From positions 3,658,001 to 3,722,000 of the forward strand of contig NZ_CP092074.1 in the NCBI RefSeq assembly GCF_024138715.1: a DNA stretch of 64,000 nucleotides, given 5' to 3'. The DNA is from Emticicia sp. 21SJ11W-3. Lineage in GTDB: Bacteria; Bacteroidota; Bacteroidia; Cytophagales; Spirosomataceae. How positions within the stretch are numbered: position 1 is the stretch's first letter; every line of letters starts with the position of its first letter. The position numbers and the translations under genes are program-made. Positions 15,226 to 24,558 of the stretch are shown piece after piece. The notes beneath the pieces are model-generated. The model did no database searches. It saw only the letters and a program-made list of their open reading frames with translations, and was not told where the DNA came from.

Positions 15226-17118
15226 TTAATATGCTCTTACCAGTTTGCCTTCCATGAAGTTTACAAAGGCCTGATTTACCACACGGTTACCCCCGCGAGT
15301 AGGATAATTACCTGTAAAATACCAGTCGCCCAAATGGTTGGGGCAAGCCCTATGCAGGTTTTCGACGGTCTGGTAAACCATAGAAACCTCGGCATTCATG
15401 CCTTCGGGGGTTACAATTTCAGCAATTTTATCTGATATCTCCTCGTCAGTAAATTTGTTATACAACTGTTTCACAAAGTTGGTATCATAAGCATTGTTGG
15501 TTTGTAAGGCGCCCACACTTTGTGCGTAAACCTCTTGCTTCATGTAATCGATACCATTTTTCTTCAACAAATCGAGCATCGCTCTAAACGCCACAAACTC
15601 TTTCATTTTAGACATATCAATACCATAACAATCAGGGTAGCGAATCTGCGGTGCCGATGACACAATAATTATCTTCTTAGGGCCCAGCCGGTCAAGCATT
15701 TTCAGGATACTCTTCTCAAGCGTGGTTCCACGTACAATAGAGTCATCTATCACCACTACCGTATCAATGCCCTTCCTGATAACCTCGTAGGTCATTTCAT
15801 ACACATGAGATACCATCTCGTCGCGCTCATCGTCGTTGGTAATAAAGGTGCGCAGTTTCACATCCTTAGATACCAGCTTCTCTATCCTCGGCCTGAAAGA
15901 CAATACCTTTTTGATTTCCTCGGCCGACAAATTACCATCAGTTATGCGCTTCAACCGCCAGTCGGCAAGGTATTCTTCCAACCCCTCAACCATTCCGAAA
16001 AATGCCATTTCGGCAGTATTAGGAATGTACGAAAACACTGTATTTTCAAGGTCATAATCAATCTTCTCCAATATCTGCGGTATCAGCAGTTGCCCCAGCC
16101 TTTTGCGTTCATTGTAGATTTGCGGGTCTGAGCCACGCGAGAAATAAATGCGCTCAAAGCTGCAAGATTTCTTCTCTAATGGTTTCATAATCTGAAACTC
16201 ATTATACTCGCCATGTTTATCTATAATCAGGGCATTGCCTGGCTGAATCTCTGCAATTTCATCATAATTGGCATTGAAAGCCGCCTTAATAGCCGGTTTT
16301 TCTGAAGCCACAACCACTACTTCGTCGTTTGCCCAGTAATACGCCGGGCGTATACCCGCGGGGTCTCGTACTACAAACGATGCGCCAAAACCCGTAATAC
16401 CAGCCATAGCATAGCCACCGTCAAAATCACGGCAGGCACGGTAAAGAACCCTTGGGAGGTCCATATTGTCTTCTATGATATCCGATAATGCCGGATTCTC
16501 GTAAATTCCTTTAAAGCGGTCAAATACTCTCTGATTTTCTTCGTCAAGAAAATGACCGATTTTCTCCATCACGGTTACCGTATCTCCTTTATCTTTTGGA
16601 TGCTGGCCCAGTTTCACCAGTTTCCTGAACAGCTCTTCGGCGTTGGTCATATTAAAGTTACCAGCCATGAGCATGTTACGGCTGCGCCAGTTACTCTGGC
16701 GAAGCATCGGGTGGCAATTTTCAATTTCGTTTTTGCCGTGTGTTCCGTAACGCAAATGACCCAACCATACTTCGCCTGAATACGCCAAATTCTCTTGCAA
16801 CCACTTGGCATCTTTAAACTTATCCGGGTTGTTTCGTAGCACCTCGCGATATTTTTCATTGATTTTATTGAAAATGTCAGTAACCGGGCGGTTTTCTACC
16901 GAACGATAGCGACTGATGTATCTGCTACCCGGTGGTACTTCCAGCTTCACATTACCCACACCGGCTCCGTCCTGACCACGATTTGATTGTTTTTCCATCA
17001 AAACATACAGACGCTTTATACCATAAAGGGGTGTGCCGTACTTATCAATATAATATTGGAGGGGTTTACGAAGACGAACCAGGGCAATGCCACATTCGTG
17101 TTTAATTTCGTCGCTCAT
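15226..17118 (-). CDS. purF: Amidophosphoribosyltransferase, long form
   Basis: A 630-residue enzyme, longer than the usual roughly 470-510-residue PurF but like the long form found in Bacteroidota. The N-terminal Ntn-hydrolase domain would begin with Cys9 after propeptide removal (HECGIALVRL). The glutaminase motifs NRGQDGAGV, LGHLRYGTHG and GNFNMTN follow. The phosphoribosyltransferase domain has the PRPP loop VVVIDDSIVRGTT near residue 456. It makes 5-phosphoribosylamine from PRPP and glutamine, the first step of purine synthesis. A paralogue of ordinary length often exists in such genomes, so the two may divide roles. The leader is AT-rich. Confidence 0.9.
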   Translation of the reverse strand: MSDEIKHECGIALVRLRKPLQYYIDKYGTPLYGIKRLYVLMEKQSNRGQDGAGVGNVKLEVPPGSRYISRYRSVENRPVTDIFNKINEKYREVLRNNPDKFKDAKWLQENLAYSGEVWLGHLRYGTHGKNEIENCHPMLRQSNWRSRNMLMAGNFNMTNAEELFRKLVKLGQHPKDKGDTVTVMEKIGHFLDEENQRVFDRFKGIYENPALSDIIEDNMDLPRVLYRACRDFDGGYAMAGITGFGASFVVRDPAGIRPAYYWANDEVVVVASEKPAIKAAFNANYDEIAEIQPGNALIIDKHGEYNEFQIMKPLEKKSCSFERIYFSRGSDPQIYNERKRLGQLLIPQILEKIDYDLENTVFSYIPNTAEMAFFGMVEGLEEYLADWRLKRITDGNLSAEEIKKVLSFRPRIEKLVSKDVKLRTFITNDDERDEMVSHVYEMTYEVIRKGIDTVVVIDDSIVRGTTLEKSILKMLDRLGPKKIIIVSSAPQIRYPDCYGIDMSKMKEFVAFRAMLDLLKKNGIDYMKQEVYAQSVGALQTNNAYDTNFVKQLYNKFTDEEISDKIAEIVTPEGMNAEVSMVYQTVENLHRACPNHLGDWYFTGNYPTRGGNRVVNQAFVNFMEGKLVRAY

Positions 17119-17617
17119 TATGAAGTTTTGAAGATTGTGTCATACAAATTTCTTAAGAATATGCATTACCTACAAAGAATTTCTTACAAATTTCAGAAAA
17201 TAGTTATGCTTATGCGGGGTTATCAAATTCTTAAAAAACCTATGCCGTTCTTAATAAACAATTAACGTAAAAAACTGTAAATATTTGTATTTCTATTTCA
17301 AATTGACAACACAATTTTAAGTTAATTAATTCAGCTTTCAAAGGCACTACCATAAAGCAATTTGCTAATACCACACATTTAATTTCTGGGTTCAGAAAAA
17401 TAGCAGGCAAATAATACGTGTAGATACACCTATTTGATAGATAATTTGGTAATTGTTTAATAATCCAATTTTAAAATAATTTAATAAATGACTTAAAAAT
17501 CTATAGAAATCACTTTCAATAAACTTATTGCCTGCCAGATAATTGTAAATCATTTTATTTATTGGTTTCTATTCTCGTTTATTTCCCGTATTTTTACTAT
17601 TAGAAAACCACTAATAA
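17119..17617. other. AT-rich intergenic stretch, no gene seen
   Basis: About 500 bases between purF and the small antitoxin-like ORF, clearly richer in A+T than the surroundings. The only open frame longer than 60 codons (16987-17265) mostly overlaps purF antisense and is not coding-like. Low GC here and across the Fic gene suggests acquired DNA. Confidence 0.6.
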
Positions 17618-17782
17618 ATGAGAAAAAAAAAACAGACATTAAGTCCGGAAAGAACAGAACTTTATAATTCTATTCTTAACTCAACAATTGCATCTGGTAA
17701 CTTAGAAGGAATTAACATAACCAAGGAAGATGCGCAAAAGATGCTGCAAAGGGTACTTATCAAAATTGAGAAATCGCTCTAA
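17618..17782 (+). CDS. VbhA-like Fic antitoxin (54 residues)
   Basis: ATG at 17618 to TAA at 17782. The 54-residue product has a basic start, then LYNSILNSTIASGNLEGINI, with Ser26-x-x-x-Glu30-Gly31. This fits the (S/T)xxxE(G/N) inhibitory motif of class I Fic antitoxins and resembles VbhA, which reads ASQRLEG at this point. In that family the glutamate enters the Fic active site and blocks ATP binding. A second helix, ITKEDAQKMLQRVLIK, follows. The Fic gene lies immediately downstream but on the opposite strand, and the two coding regions overlap by 23 bases tail to tail. Class I antitoxins usually precede fic on the same strand. Confidence 0.75.
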   Translation: MRKKKQTLSPERTELYNSILNSTIASGNLEGINITKEDAQKMLQRVLIKIEKSL

Positions 17783-18362
17783 AAATCTGCTGCATTAAAG
17801 TATAATCTTGATTGGCAGCTTGTTGTACTGCTTTTACATATAATTCAAAGTTTAAGGGTTGGGTTTCATCTTTACTTATTAGTTCCCAATCAGGTGGTTT
17901 AAAGTTATACTTTCTAAACATTAAGTCTGCCAGCAATCGAGCCGTTCTTCCATTTACTTCCCGAAATGGGTGAATAAAAAGGAATTCAGCATGAATTTTA
18001 GCTGCAACATCTATAAAATCTTCCTTAGATGTATATTCATTCGGCAAATTTTTTAGCATTTCAACTTCAAAGTTCAACATGGTTTGGTCTAAAAACTTGG
18101 CCGCAGCAAAGGGAAACCCTTTTTTCGATAAATTTACAGTTCTCCATTTTCCTGCAAAATCATATAATTCGTCAAGTGCGATGAAATGCATATTTTTTAT
18201 ATAGTCTAAATCAAAAATAGTTTGAGCGTCCAATTTAGTTACAAGCAAGATACCAGCTTGTAATATCCCTTCCATCTCAACCCTTTCAATTTCAGCTTTG
18301 TCAATAAGCCCCATTTTATTAGGCAAATTTTCATTCTGATCGTAAGAAGTTTGATATTTCAT
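17760..18362 (-). CDS. Fic family protein (putative AMPylating toxin)
   Basis: A 200-residue compact Fic protein. The flap region is GKWRTVNLSKKGFPFAAAKFL (residues 71-91) and the active-site motif reads HPFREVNGR (131-139). The consensus is HPFx(D/E)GN(G/K)R; here the glycine after the acidic residue is valine, while His131, Phe133, Glu135, Asn137 and Arg139 are kept. Fic enzymes transfer AMP or related groups to target proteins. No (S/T)xxxE(G/N) motif was found in this protein, so control probably comes from the convergent VbhA-like ORF. Base composition is AT-rich relative to the neighbours. Activity of the Gly-to-Val form is untested. Confidence 0.88.
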   Translation of the reverse strand: MKYQTSYDQNENLPNKMGLIDKAEIERVEMEGILQAGILLVTKLDAQTIFDLDYIKNMHFIALDELYDFAGKWRTVNLSKKGFPFAAAKFLDQTMLNFEVEMLKNLPNEYTSKEDFIDVAAKIHAEFLFIHPFREVNGRTARLLADLMFRKYNFKPPDWELISKDETQPLNFELYVKAVQQAANQDYTLMQQIFRAISQF

Positions 18363-18450
18363 AACTGATAAAAAACTTTTAGTCTTGCTGAAATACTGTA
18401 ATTATACCTTTAATGTAAAACCAATAAAAGAAACGTGTTGCTATAACTTC

Positions 18451-18488
18451 AAAAAAAAAGCTATCTCAAAACTTCAAGATAGCCTTTA
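18451..18488 (-). terminator. Terminator of the LytS/LytTR operon
   Basis: GCTATCT (18460-18466) pairs with AGATAGC (18477-18483). On the minus strand the hairpin is followed by nine Ts. Confidence 0.8.
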
Positions 18489-18518
18489 AAAAATTATAAG
18501 ATACTTTTATTACCCCCC

Positions 18519-19259
18519 TTACAAACTCATCAAATCCTTAAACTTAATGGCTTGCCGGCGTGAAATCTCAATTTTCTCGGGGTTGGCTGTTTTTTCGGCG
18601 TGTTTAAGTGTTACTAATAAACCACCCGAAAACCAGGGTTCAATTTTATCAATCCAGGCAAGGTTTATAATGTGCTTGCGGTTTGCTCTGAAATATATTT
18701 TGGGGTCCAGCCGCTCTTCAAGGCTATTCAACGACTTAAGAATCATCGGCTTCTGGTCATCAAAATGCAGGCGAACATAATTGCCCATCGACTCAAACAA
18801 TCGCACGCGGCCCAACTTCACAAACCAGCATTTTTCACCGTCTTTTACAAATACCTGGTCGCTCTCGCCCAGCAATTTCATACCTTCTTTGCGTTCTACC
18901 TCATGCATTTGCTCTTCTTCAACTCGCTGAATGGCCTCCGCCAGCCGTTGAATATCTATGGGCTTCAACAGGTAATCAAGGGCATTAAATTCAAAGGCCT
19001 TCAGGGCATATTCATCATAAGCCGTTGTAAAAATTACCTCTGGCACTTTGCCTTCAATGGCTTCAAGCAACTCAAAACCGTTTTTACCGGGCATCTGAAT
19101 ATCCAGAAACAACAAATCCGGTTGTAGTTCGTCAATCAGGTTAAGGGCTTCCTCTGCATTGGCGGCCTCCCCTATTATATTAATTTTAGGAAAATTCTCT
19201 AACAGTCTGCGCAATTCATTACGTGCCAAACGTTCATCGTCTATTATCAGTGCTTTCAT
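18519..19259 (-). CDS. LytTR-family response regulator
   Basis: A 246-residue two-domain regulator. The receiver (1-120) has acidic D7-D8, phospho-acceptor Asp53 in LFLDIQMP, FTTAYDEYALKAF and the lysine of LLKPI. The LytTR output domain (about 140-245) has VRLFESMGNYVRLHF, NSLEERLDPKIYFRANRKHIINL and ISRRQAIKFKDL. It follows a LytS-type kinase gene on the same strand with 66 bases between them, a standard pair. No targets are visible. A strong terminator closes the unit. Confidence 0.95.
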   Translation of the reverse strand: MKALIIDDERLARNELRRLLENFPKINIIGEAANAEEALNLIDELQPDLLFLDIQMPGKNGFELLEAIEGKVPEVIFTTAYDEYALKAFEFNALDYLLKPIDIQRLAEAIQRVEEEQMHEVERKEGMKLLGESDQVFVKDGEKCWFVKLGRVRLFESMGNYVRLHFDDQKPMILKSLNSLEERLDPKIYFRANRKHIINLAWIDKIEPWFSGGLLVTLKHAEKTANPEKIEISRRQAIKFKDLMSL

Positions 19260-19325
19260 CGTAAGTTATGACCGGGTCGCCGGCGCTACGAGTTATTAAT
19301 TGGTGAATATCTATTGTGGTTTCAA

Positions 19326-20411
19326 CTAGGCTGTGGCTGTGCTTTTTGCTTCATGGCCTATCACTTTTACATCTGAGCCACTCAGCGGAATCATGATCTC
19401 GGCACATACGGTCAGGTTATCTTCCTGAAAAATCCTGAACGAGGCCTCGCTTCCATAGAGCAGCTCCAGGCGTTGAGACGTATTCTTCAAACCGAAACCA
19501 CCTGCTTCAGAATTAGATTCGGTGCTTTGCAACTGCCCGGTATTACGTATCTTGATATACAGTTTGTTGTCTGACAAACTGGTATTTATTTCAACAAAGC
19601 CCCAGTTGATAGCCTTTTGCACGCCATGCTTAATGGCGTTTTCTACCAGTGTCTGCAGCATCATGGGTGGTACCTGCACGTTCTGAGTTTCAGGGTCAAT
19701 ATCCCATTTCATTTGCAGGCGCTCTTCGTAACGCACTTTCTCTAGCGCCAGATAATCTTCAATGGTACGCAGCTCTTCTTTTAACGACACCGTTTTGCGC
19801 CTGTCGGCCAGCAGCGAGCTGCGCAGGATATTAGATAATTGCGTGATACCCTGCTGCGCACGTGTGGGGTCTTCCAACACTAATGCCCTGATGCTATTAA
19901 GCGCATTGAACATAAAGTGGGGGTTCATTTGTGCGCGCAATACCTTTGCTTCGGTTTCTTTGATTGACGACTTCAGCTTTATTTCTTCTACTTCGCGCTG
20001 GCGTCTTTCTTCCGAGTGCCTGTAAAACATATATATAAGCGCCCAAACAAGAAAAGGCTTGGCCAGATTAATAGGGTACTCAATGGTAAGAATCGGATTT
20101 GCCTTCAGCAATTCGCCTACGTACTTGGAATCGAGAGGGAGGTTTACAGCCACCATTATGGTTGTCATTAACAAAACCCCCAGCCCTACTCTGGCAGCCA
20201 GTTGCGGTAAATGCAGCGCACCCCAGTTAAACTTTCGGGCTACTACCCTGAAAAGGTGTGTAAGCAGTATAGACAAGATAATATTGGCCAGCGCATTAAA
20301 GATCATGTCGTGGTCATAGTCATACTGTATGCTGTATTGAAAAACCTCATTCAGGTTATACAACGACCACCCGGTAATCTGGAAAACCCAATATAATTTA
20401 TTTTTATTCAT
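19326..20411 (-). CDS. LytS/YehU-type sensor histidine kinase
   Basis: A 361-residue kinase. About four transmembrane segments in residues 1-130 form an intrinsic membrane sensor, followed by a short coiled coil (140-160). The HisKA_7TM/His_kinase box is QMNPHFMFNALNSI, with His165 as phospho-acceptor. The ATPase part has QTLVENAIKHG near residue 263 and GGFGLKNTSQRLELLYG near 312. It has no extracytoplasmic ligand domain. It should phosphorylate the LytTR regulator encoded just downstream. Confidence 0.95.
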   Translation of the reverse strand: MNKNKLYWVFQITGWSLYNLNEVFQYSIQYDYDHDMIFNALANIILSILLTHLFRVVARKFNWGALHLPQLAARVGLGVLLMTTIMVAVNLPLDSKYVGELLKANPILTIEYPINLAKPFLVWALIYMFYRHSEERRQREVEEIKLKSSIKETEAKVLRAQMNPHFMFNALNSIRALVLEDPTRAQQGITQLSNILRSSLLADRRKTVSLKEELRTIEDYLALEKVRYEERLQMKWDIDPETQNVQVPPMMLQTLVENAIKHGVQKAINWGFVEINTSLSDNKLYIKIRNTGQLQSTESNSEAGGFGLKNTSQRLELLYGSEASFRIFQEDNLTVCAEIMIPLSGSDVKVIGHEAKSTATA

Positions 20412-20561
20412 TAAAAATAAGTCTATACACTAACACAAAACCATTTTAATATGCCACTTTGAATCAGAACAGCACCTAAATATCATAAAAATAAAGCACA
20501 AAACCACAGAAAATGTTTTTTATACATCAATGGATTTATGCTTTTACAAACGGAGATATGG

Positions 20562-21197
20562 TTATTCAGCCAAAACCATTAGGTGAGATACGTCATTGCT
20601 TAACTCCAGCGCAAATGCGTTGTCGGTATAAGAATACACCAGCTTATACAGGCAAAGGTTGGTATGCTCAAAATCATCCATTTTAGACAGGGGCAAATTA
20701 AGCAAATGGGTAAGCAATATTCTAATGGCCCTACCGTGCATGGCAACCAGTACCACCTCTTCTTCCGGGCGTGCTAAAATATGCTTAAAAGCAATTTTCT
20801 GCCGTGCGGCTACTTCATCCGGCGATTCTCCGCCATTAGCAGCGGGAATATGCGTTTCGCCCAGTTTCCAGCGGCGCAGCACATCCAGATAAAATTCGTC
20901 TTCCTGATAATTGGGGGCTTTGCCCTCTTTTTCTCCCCAGCAAATCTCATTTAAGCCTTCCAGTTGCTCATAGGCAATGCCGTTGTTGATGAAATGCTGC
21001 ACACTTTGCACCGTGCGACGCAGGTTTGAGGTATAAATTTTGTGGAAATTTACATGCTGGTAAGCATCAAAAAAAGCTCTGGCCTGTGCAAATCCTAACT
21101 CGTTGAGATCAGAATCTACGCCACTTCCCTGAACGATTCCCATGCGGTTATATTCAGTCTCCCCGTGGCGAATCAGATAAATTGTTTTTACTGACAA
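20562..21197 (-). CDS. Histidine phosphatase family protein
   Basis: A phosphoglycerate-mutase-like protein of about 211 residues. The catalytic RHGETEYN is at residues 10-17 counted from the preferred TTG at 21197 (MSVKTIYLIRHG). The acid/base glutamate segment is LNEICWGEKEGK and the second histidine is in AMHGRAIRILL. The open frame reaches a TTG at 21221. The GGES segment and overall length fit broad-specificity phosphatases (CobC/PhoE-like), but no cobalamin genes are near. It is probably monocistronic, just upstream of the LytS kinase on the same strand. Confidence 0.85.
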   Translation of the reverse strand: MSVKTIYLIRHGETEYNRMGIVQGSGVDSDLNELGFAQARAFFDAYQHVNFHKIYTSNLRRTVQSVQHFINNGIAYEQLEGLNEICWGEKEGKAPNYQEDEFYLDVLRRWKLGETHIPAANGGESPDEVAARQKIAFKHILARPEEEVVLVAMHGRAIRILLTHLLNLPLSKMDDFEHTNLCLYKLVYSYTDNAFALELSNDVSHLMVLAE

Positions 21198-21360
21198 AAT
21201 GGTAGGTTTTAGATTAATCAAATAAAGTATTGAATTTTATTAAACTAAACTTAGATTTAGGCTTCAATACATAATATATACTCAAAATTACGAAAATTCT
21301 GGCCTTTTTGCTGTACGTTTTTTGTATTTTTTAAAGAAAACAACATTAACTTCATATACC

Positions 21361-21786
21361 ATGTTTAAAAAACATCTTGATTTTGAAGCGCTCAGAAACC
21401 TGAACAGTAACTCAATGGGCGACCACCTGGGAATAGAATTTGTAGAACTGGGAGAAGACTATGTAATTGCCCGTATGCCGGTAGACCACCGCACCACGCA
21501 GCCGTTCGGGATTCTGCACGGTGGGGCGTCGGTAGCGCTGGCCGAAACCCTGGGCAGTATTGCCTCGGTGCTTACCTTAGACGACCCAACCACTCAACGT
21601 GCCGTTGGCCTTGAAATAAACGCCAACCATGTGCGCCCTGTAAGTGCGGGTAACTGGGTTTTTGCCAAAGCTACCCCTTTGCATATTGGCCGCACCACTC
21701 ACCTTTGGGATATTAAAATAACAACAGAAGAGCAAAAACTGGTTTGCGTGGTAAGATTTACTGTGGCAATTATTAACGCCAGATAA
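21361..21786 (+). CDS. Hotdog-fold thioesterase (MenI/YdiI-like)
   Basis: A 141-residue hotdog protein. HGGASVALAETLGS near residue 55 holds the catalytic glutamate of the YdiI/MenI type, and VGLEINANHVRPV and GRTTHLWDIKI are also typical. MenI hydrolyses 1,4-dihydroxy-2-naphthoyl-CoA in menaquinone synthesis; the close family also takes aromatic and acyl-CoAs, and no men genes are nearby, so the substrate is open. The ATG at 21361 (MFKKHLDFEAL) is preferred over an in-frame TTG at 21322 that lies in a T-rich promoter-like stretch. Confidence 0.85.
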   Translation: MFKKHLDFEALRNLNSNSMGDHLGIEFVELGEDYVIARMPVDHRTTQPFGILHGGASVALAETLGSIASVLTLDDPTTQRAVGLEINANHVRPVSAGNWVFAKATPLHIGRTTHLWDIKITTEEQKLVCVVRFTVAIINAR

Positions 21787-21810
21787 TTGTACTGCAGAGA
21801 ACCAAAGCAA

Positions 21811-21844
21811 AAGGCTGCCCTGAAATTTCAGAGCAGCCTTTTTT
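21811..21844. terminator. Terminator between the thioesterase gene and ftsH
   Basis: AAGGCTGC (21811-21818) pairs with GCAGCCTT (21833-21840). The palindromic CTGAAATTTCAG lies inside, and a T-run follows on the plus strand. It serves convergent genes. Confidence 0.85.
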
Positions 21845-21871
21845 GCCGGTAATAATATAGCAAGAGAGGTT

Positions 21872-23902
21872 TTAAACTTTTTCCTCTACTTTTACATCAG
21901 TTTTATCATTGTTCTGATCCTTTTCTTTGGTGCTGGTATCGCTATCCATAAACTCCTGATAATTGGTCAGTTTTTCAAAAGGACGTTTACCTATCAAATC
22001 TACAAGGTCAGACTGATAAATGATTTCTTTCTTCAATAGTTCCTGTGCAATCACTTCCAGTTGGTCGCGTTTTTCAATTAACAGATTCCTGGTTCTTTCA
22101 TAGGCTTCAGAAATCAGTTTCTTTACTTCTTCATCAATAATTCTGGCTGTTTCTTCAGAATAAGGCTTGGTAAATGAATATTCGCCCTGGGCTTTAGAAT
22201 CATAGAACGAAACGTTTCCGATGCGGGCATTCATACCATAAACGGTGGTCATACCGTAAGCACTTTTGGTTACGCGTTCCAGGTCACTCAAAGCGCCGGT
22301 TGAAATCTTGCCAAATACAACATCTTCTGCCGCACGGCCACCGAGTGTCATACACATTTCATCAAAAAGTTGCTCGGTACGATACAGGTATTGCTCTTTA
22401 GGCAGGTATTGTGCATAACCCAAAGCGGCAATTCCACGTGGTACGATACTTACTTTTACCAGAGGATTGGCGTGCTCCAGGAACCACCCAGCCACTGCGT
22501 GGCCTGCTTCATGGTAAGCAACAATTTCTTTTTCCTCAGGCGAAATCAATTTATTTTTCTTTTCCAGACCACCGATTTCACGGTCAATGGCATCGTGGAA
22601 ATCCTGCATATCAATAAACTTCTTGCCGCGTCTGGCAGCCAGAAGTGCTGCTTCATTACAAACGTTGGCAATCTCGGCTCCGGCAAAACCCGGTGTTTGT
22701 GCTGCCAGTTTTTTAATGTCGATGGTATCAGAGAGCTTCAAAGGTCTCATATGTACCTTGAAGATAGCCTCACGACCGATAAGGTCTGGCGTATCTACGC
22801 TAATCTGGCGGTCGAAACGACCCGGACGCATCAAGGCAGAATCTAATACATCAGGGCGGTTGGTAGCTGCCAGAATAATGATACCGGCATCAGAGCCGAA
22901 ACCGTCCATTTCAACCAGTAGCGAGTTCAATGTATTTTCGCGTTCGTCGTTAGCGCCCGGCATAGCGCCACGGCCACGAGAACGACCCACGGCGTCTATC
23001 TCATCAATAAAAATAATACATGGCGCTTTTTCTTTGGCTTGTTTGAAGAGGTCACGCACACGGGCGGCACCCACACCTACAAACATCTCAACGAAGTCTG
23101 AACCAGACAATGAGAAGAAAGGAACGCTGGCTTCACCCGCTACGGCTTTAGCCAAAAGGGTTTTACCCGTACCCGGAGGGCCCACAAGTAAGGCACCTTT
23201 CGGAATTTTACCCCCTAGTTCGGTATATTTTTTAGGCGTTTTCAAGAAATCTACAATCTCCTGTAATTCTTCTTTGGCTTCTACAAGACCGGCCACATCA
23301 GCAAATGTGATTTTAACTTTGCTGTCGGCATCAAATAATGCAGCCCGCGACTTACCGATGTTGAAAATAGCGCCACCGGGGCCACCACCACCAGCCATAC
23401 GGCTCATGAGGAAGTACATCAAGCCCAGCACTACAATAAATGGCAGCAATTGCCAAACCATTGTCATGATGTCTTGTCTTTCTACGCTTTCCGGATATAG
23501 TGTTTTTTTGTAATTTTCATCAACCTGTGCAGTCTTCAAAAACTCGGTGTAGTCTCTCATAAAAGATTCTACCGAAACTACATCCATTTTCAAATGGGGG
23601 CCATTCAGGGTAAATCTATTATTACCCAGTTCTTTCCGGTAATCTGGTTTCTGAAGGGCTTCAGGAGTAAGCGTAATTTCAACAGTTTTGTTTCCGTCAA
23701 CTACTGCTATACTTCTTACATCCTTCTGTAAAATCATTTGTTCAAGTTCGGTATATTTTACTGGCGCAAGAGTTGCCTGACGTGAATAAAGCAAAAAGCC
23801 AACAATACCTATAATAATAACCGCTACAATCCAACCCTGCAACCCGCCTCCGCCACTAGTTTGAGGTTTTCTTCTTGGGGAGTCATTACTGTTTTCTGAC
23901 AT
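21872..23902 (-). CDS. ftsH: ATP-dependent zinc metalloprotease FtsH
   Basis: A 676-residue membrane AAA+ protease. A glycine-rich cytoplasmic start is followed by TM1 (about 23-40), an extracytoplasmic domain, and TM2 (about 148-168). The AAA module has GPPGTGKT near 245, IIFIDEIDA near 300, [18 protein letters not shown], and the zinc motif HEAGH near 460. FtsH degrades unfolded and regulatory membrane proteins. It is preceded on the same strand by rsfS with about 95 bases between, a common Bacteroidota arrangement. The acidic, lysine-rich tail ([14 protein letters not shown]) is typical. Confidence 0.97.
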   Translation of the reverse strand: MSENSNDSPRRKPQTSGGGGLQGWIVAVIIIGIVGFLLYSRQATLAPVKYTELEQMILQKDVRSIAVVDGNKTVEITLTPEALQKPDYRKELGNNRFTLNGPHLKMDVVSVESFMRDYTEFLKTAQVDENYKKTLYPESVERQDIMTMVWQLLPFIVVLGLMYFLMSRMAGGGGPGGAIFNIGKSRAALFDADSKVKITFADVAGLVEAKEELQEIVDFLKTPKKYTELGGKIPKGALLVGPPGTGKTLLAKAVAGEASVPFFSLSGSDFVEMFVGVGAARVRDLFKQAKEKAPCIIFIDEIDAVGRSRGRGAMPGANDERENTLNSLLVEMDGFGSDAGIIILAATNRPDVLDSALMRPGRFDRQISVDTPDLIGREAIFKVHMRPLKLSDTIDIKKLAAQTPGFAGAEIANVCNEAALLAARRGKKFIDMQDFHDAIDREIGGLEKKNKLISPEEKEIVAYHEAGHAVAGWFLEHANPLVKVSIVPRGIAALGYAQYLPKEQYLYRTEQLFDEMCMTLGGRAAEDVVFGKISTGALSDLERVTKSAYGMTTVYGMNARIGNVSFYDSKAQGEYSFTKPYSEETARIIDEEVKKLISEAYERTRNLLIEKRDQLEVIAQELLKKEIIYQSDLVDLIGKRPFEKLTNYQEFMDSDTSTKEKDQNNDKTDVKVEEKV

Positions 23903-23996
23903 GTTTTTATTTTTTCAAAGTTTAATGCAATTATTAATAATACCGAAAACCTTTACATAAAATTGCCTAAACTGCAAAGGTTTTCACTGTTGAAGG

Positions 23997-24407
23997 TCAA
24001 TCTATTAATATTTGTTTAGGGAGTTCAGGTTCCATGCTTTCGGCAATCTCGGTCAGTTCAGCATCACCCCAGAGCGCCTCCAGGTCATAGAATTTCCGTC
24101 GGTCTTTTCTGAAAACATGGGCAACTACGTCAACGTAGTCAAGCAATATCCATTCTTTGTTTTGCTTTCCCTCCTGATGCCAAGGGCGAATTCCTGAAGC
24201 TTTGATAATCTCTTCTTCTATTGAAGTGGCAATTGCATCAATTTGCGTGTCGGTATTTCCCGAACATATAACAAAAAAATCAGTAATTGCATTTTTTACG
24301 TTTCTCAAATCCATCACCACTATGTTGGCCGCTTTTTTCTCTAACATGCCATGCACTACCAAGCGGCTTAACTCTTCACCTGAAAGTTCTTTATTTTTTT
24401 TCGCCAT
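23997..24407 (-). CDS. rsfS: Ribosome silencing factor
   Basis: A 136-residue RsfS/DUF143 protein. IVVMDLRNVKNAITDFFVICSGNTDTQI and WILLDYVDVVAHVFRKDRRKFYDLEALWGDA are the family core. RsfS binds L14 (uL14) on the large subunit and blocks subunit joining when nutrients are low. It is upstream of ftsH on the same strand and divergent from birA. Confidence 0.95.
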   Translation of the reverse strand: MAKKNKELSGEELSRLVVHGMLEKKAANIVVMDLRNVKNAITDFFVICSGNTDTQIDAIATSIEEEIIKASGIRPWHQEGKQNKEWILLDYVDVVAHVFRKDRRKFYDLEALWGDAELTEIAESMEPELPKQILID

Positions 24408-24558
24408 CTTTTAATTTTGCATGAAATATGCCGTCCTTTGGTTACCGAAGAACATTGCCCGGCATAATTCAGAATTATTATTATTATTAATTCTAAATAT
24501 AGACATTAATTGTATATATCAACAAATATTTATACACAAAACGCTAAATTACTAAAAT

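Noticed and set aside
16987-17265. 92-codon plus-strand frame upstream of the antitoxin-like ORF
   Set aside because: Most of it is antisense to purF, and the rest is AT-rich leader with no protein-like pattern.
17119-17617. Hidden small RNA or gene in the AT-rich gap
   Set aside because: No terminator, conserved-looking structure or coding frame could be seen; only base composition is unusual.
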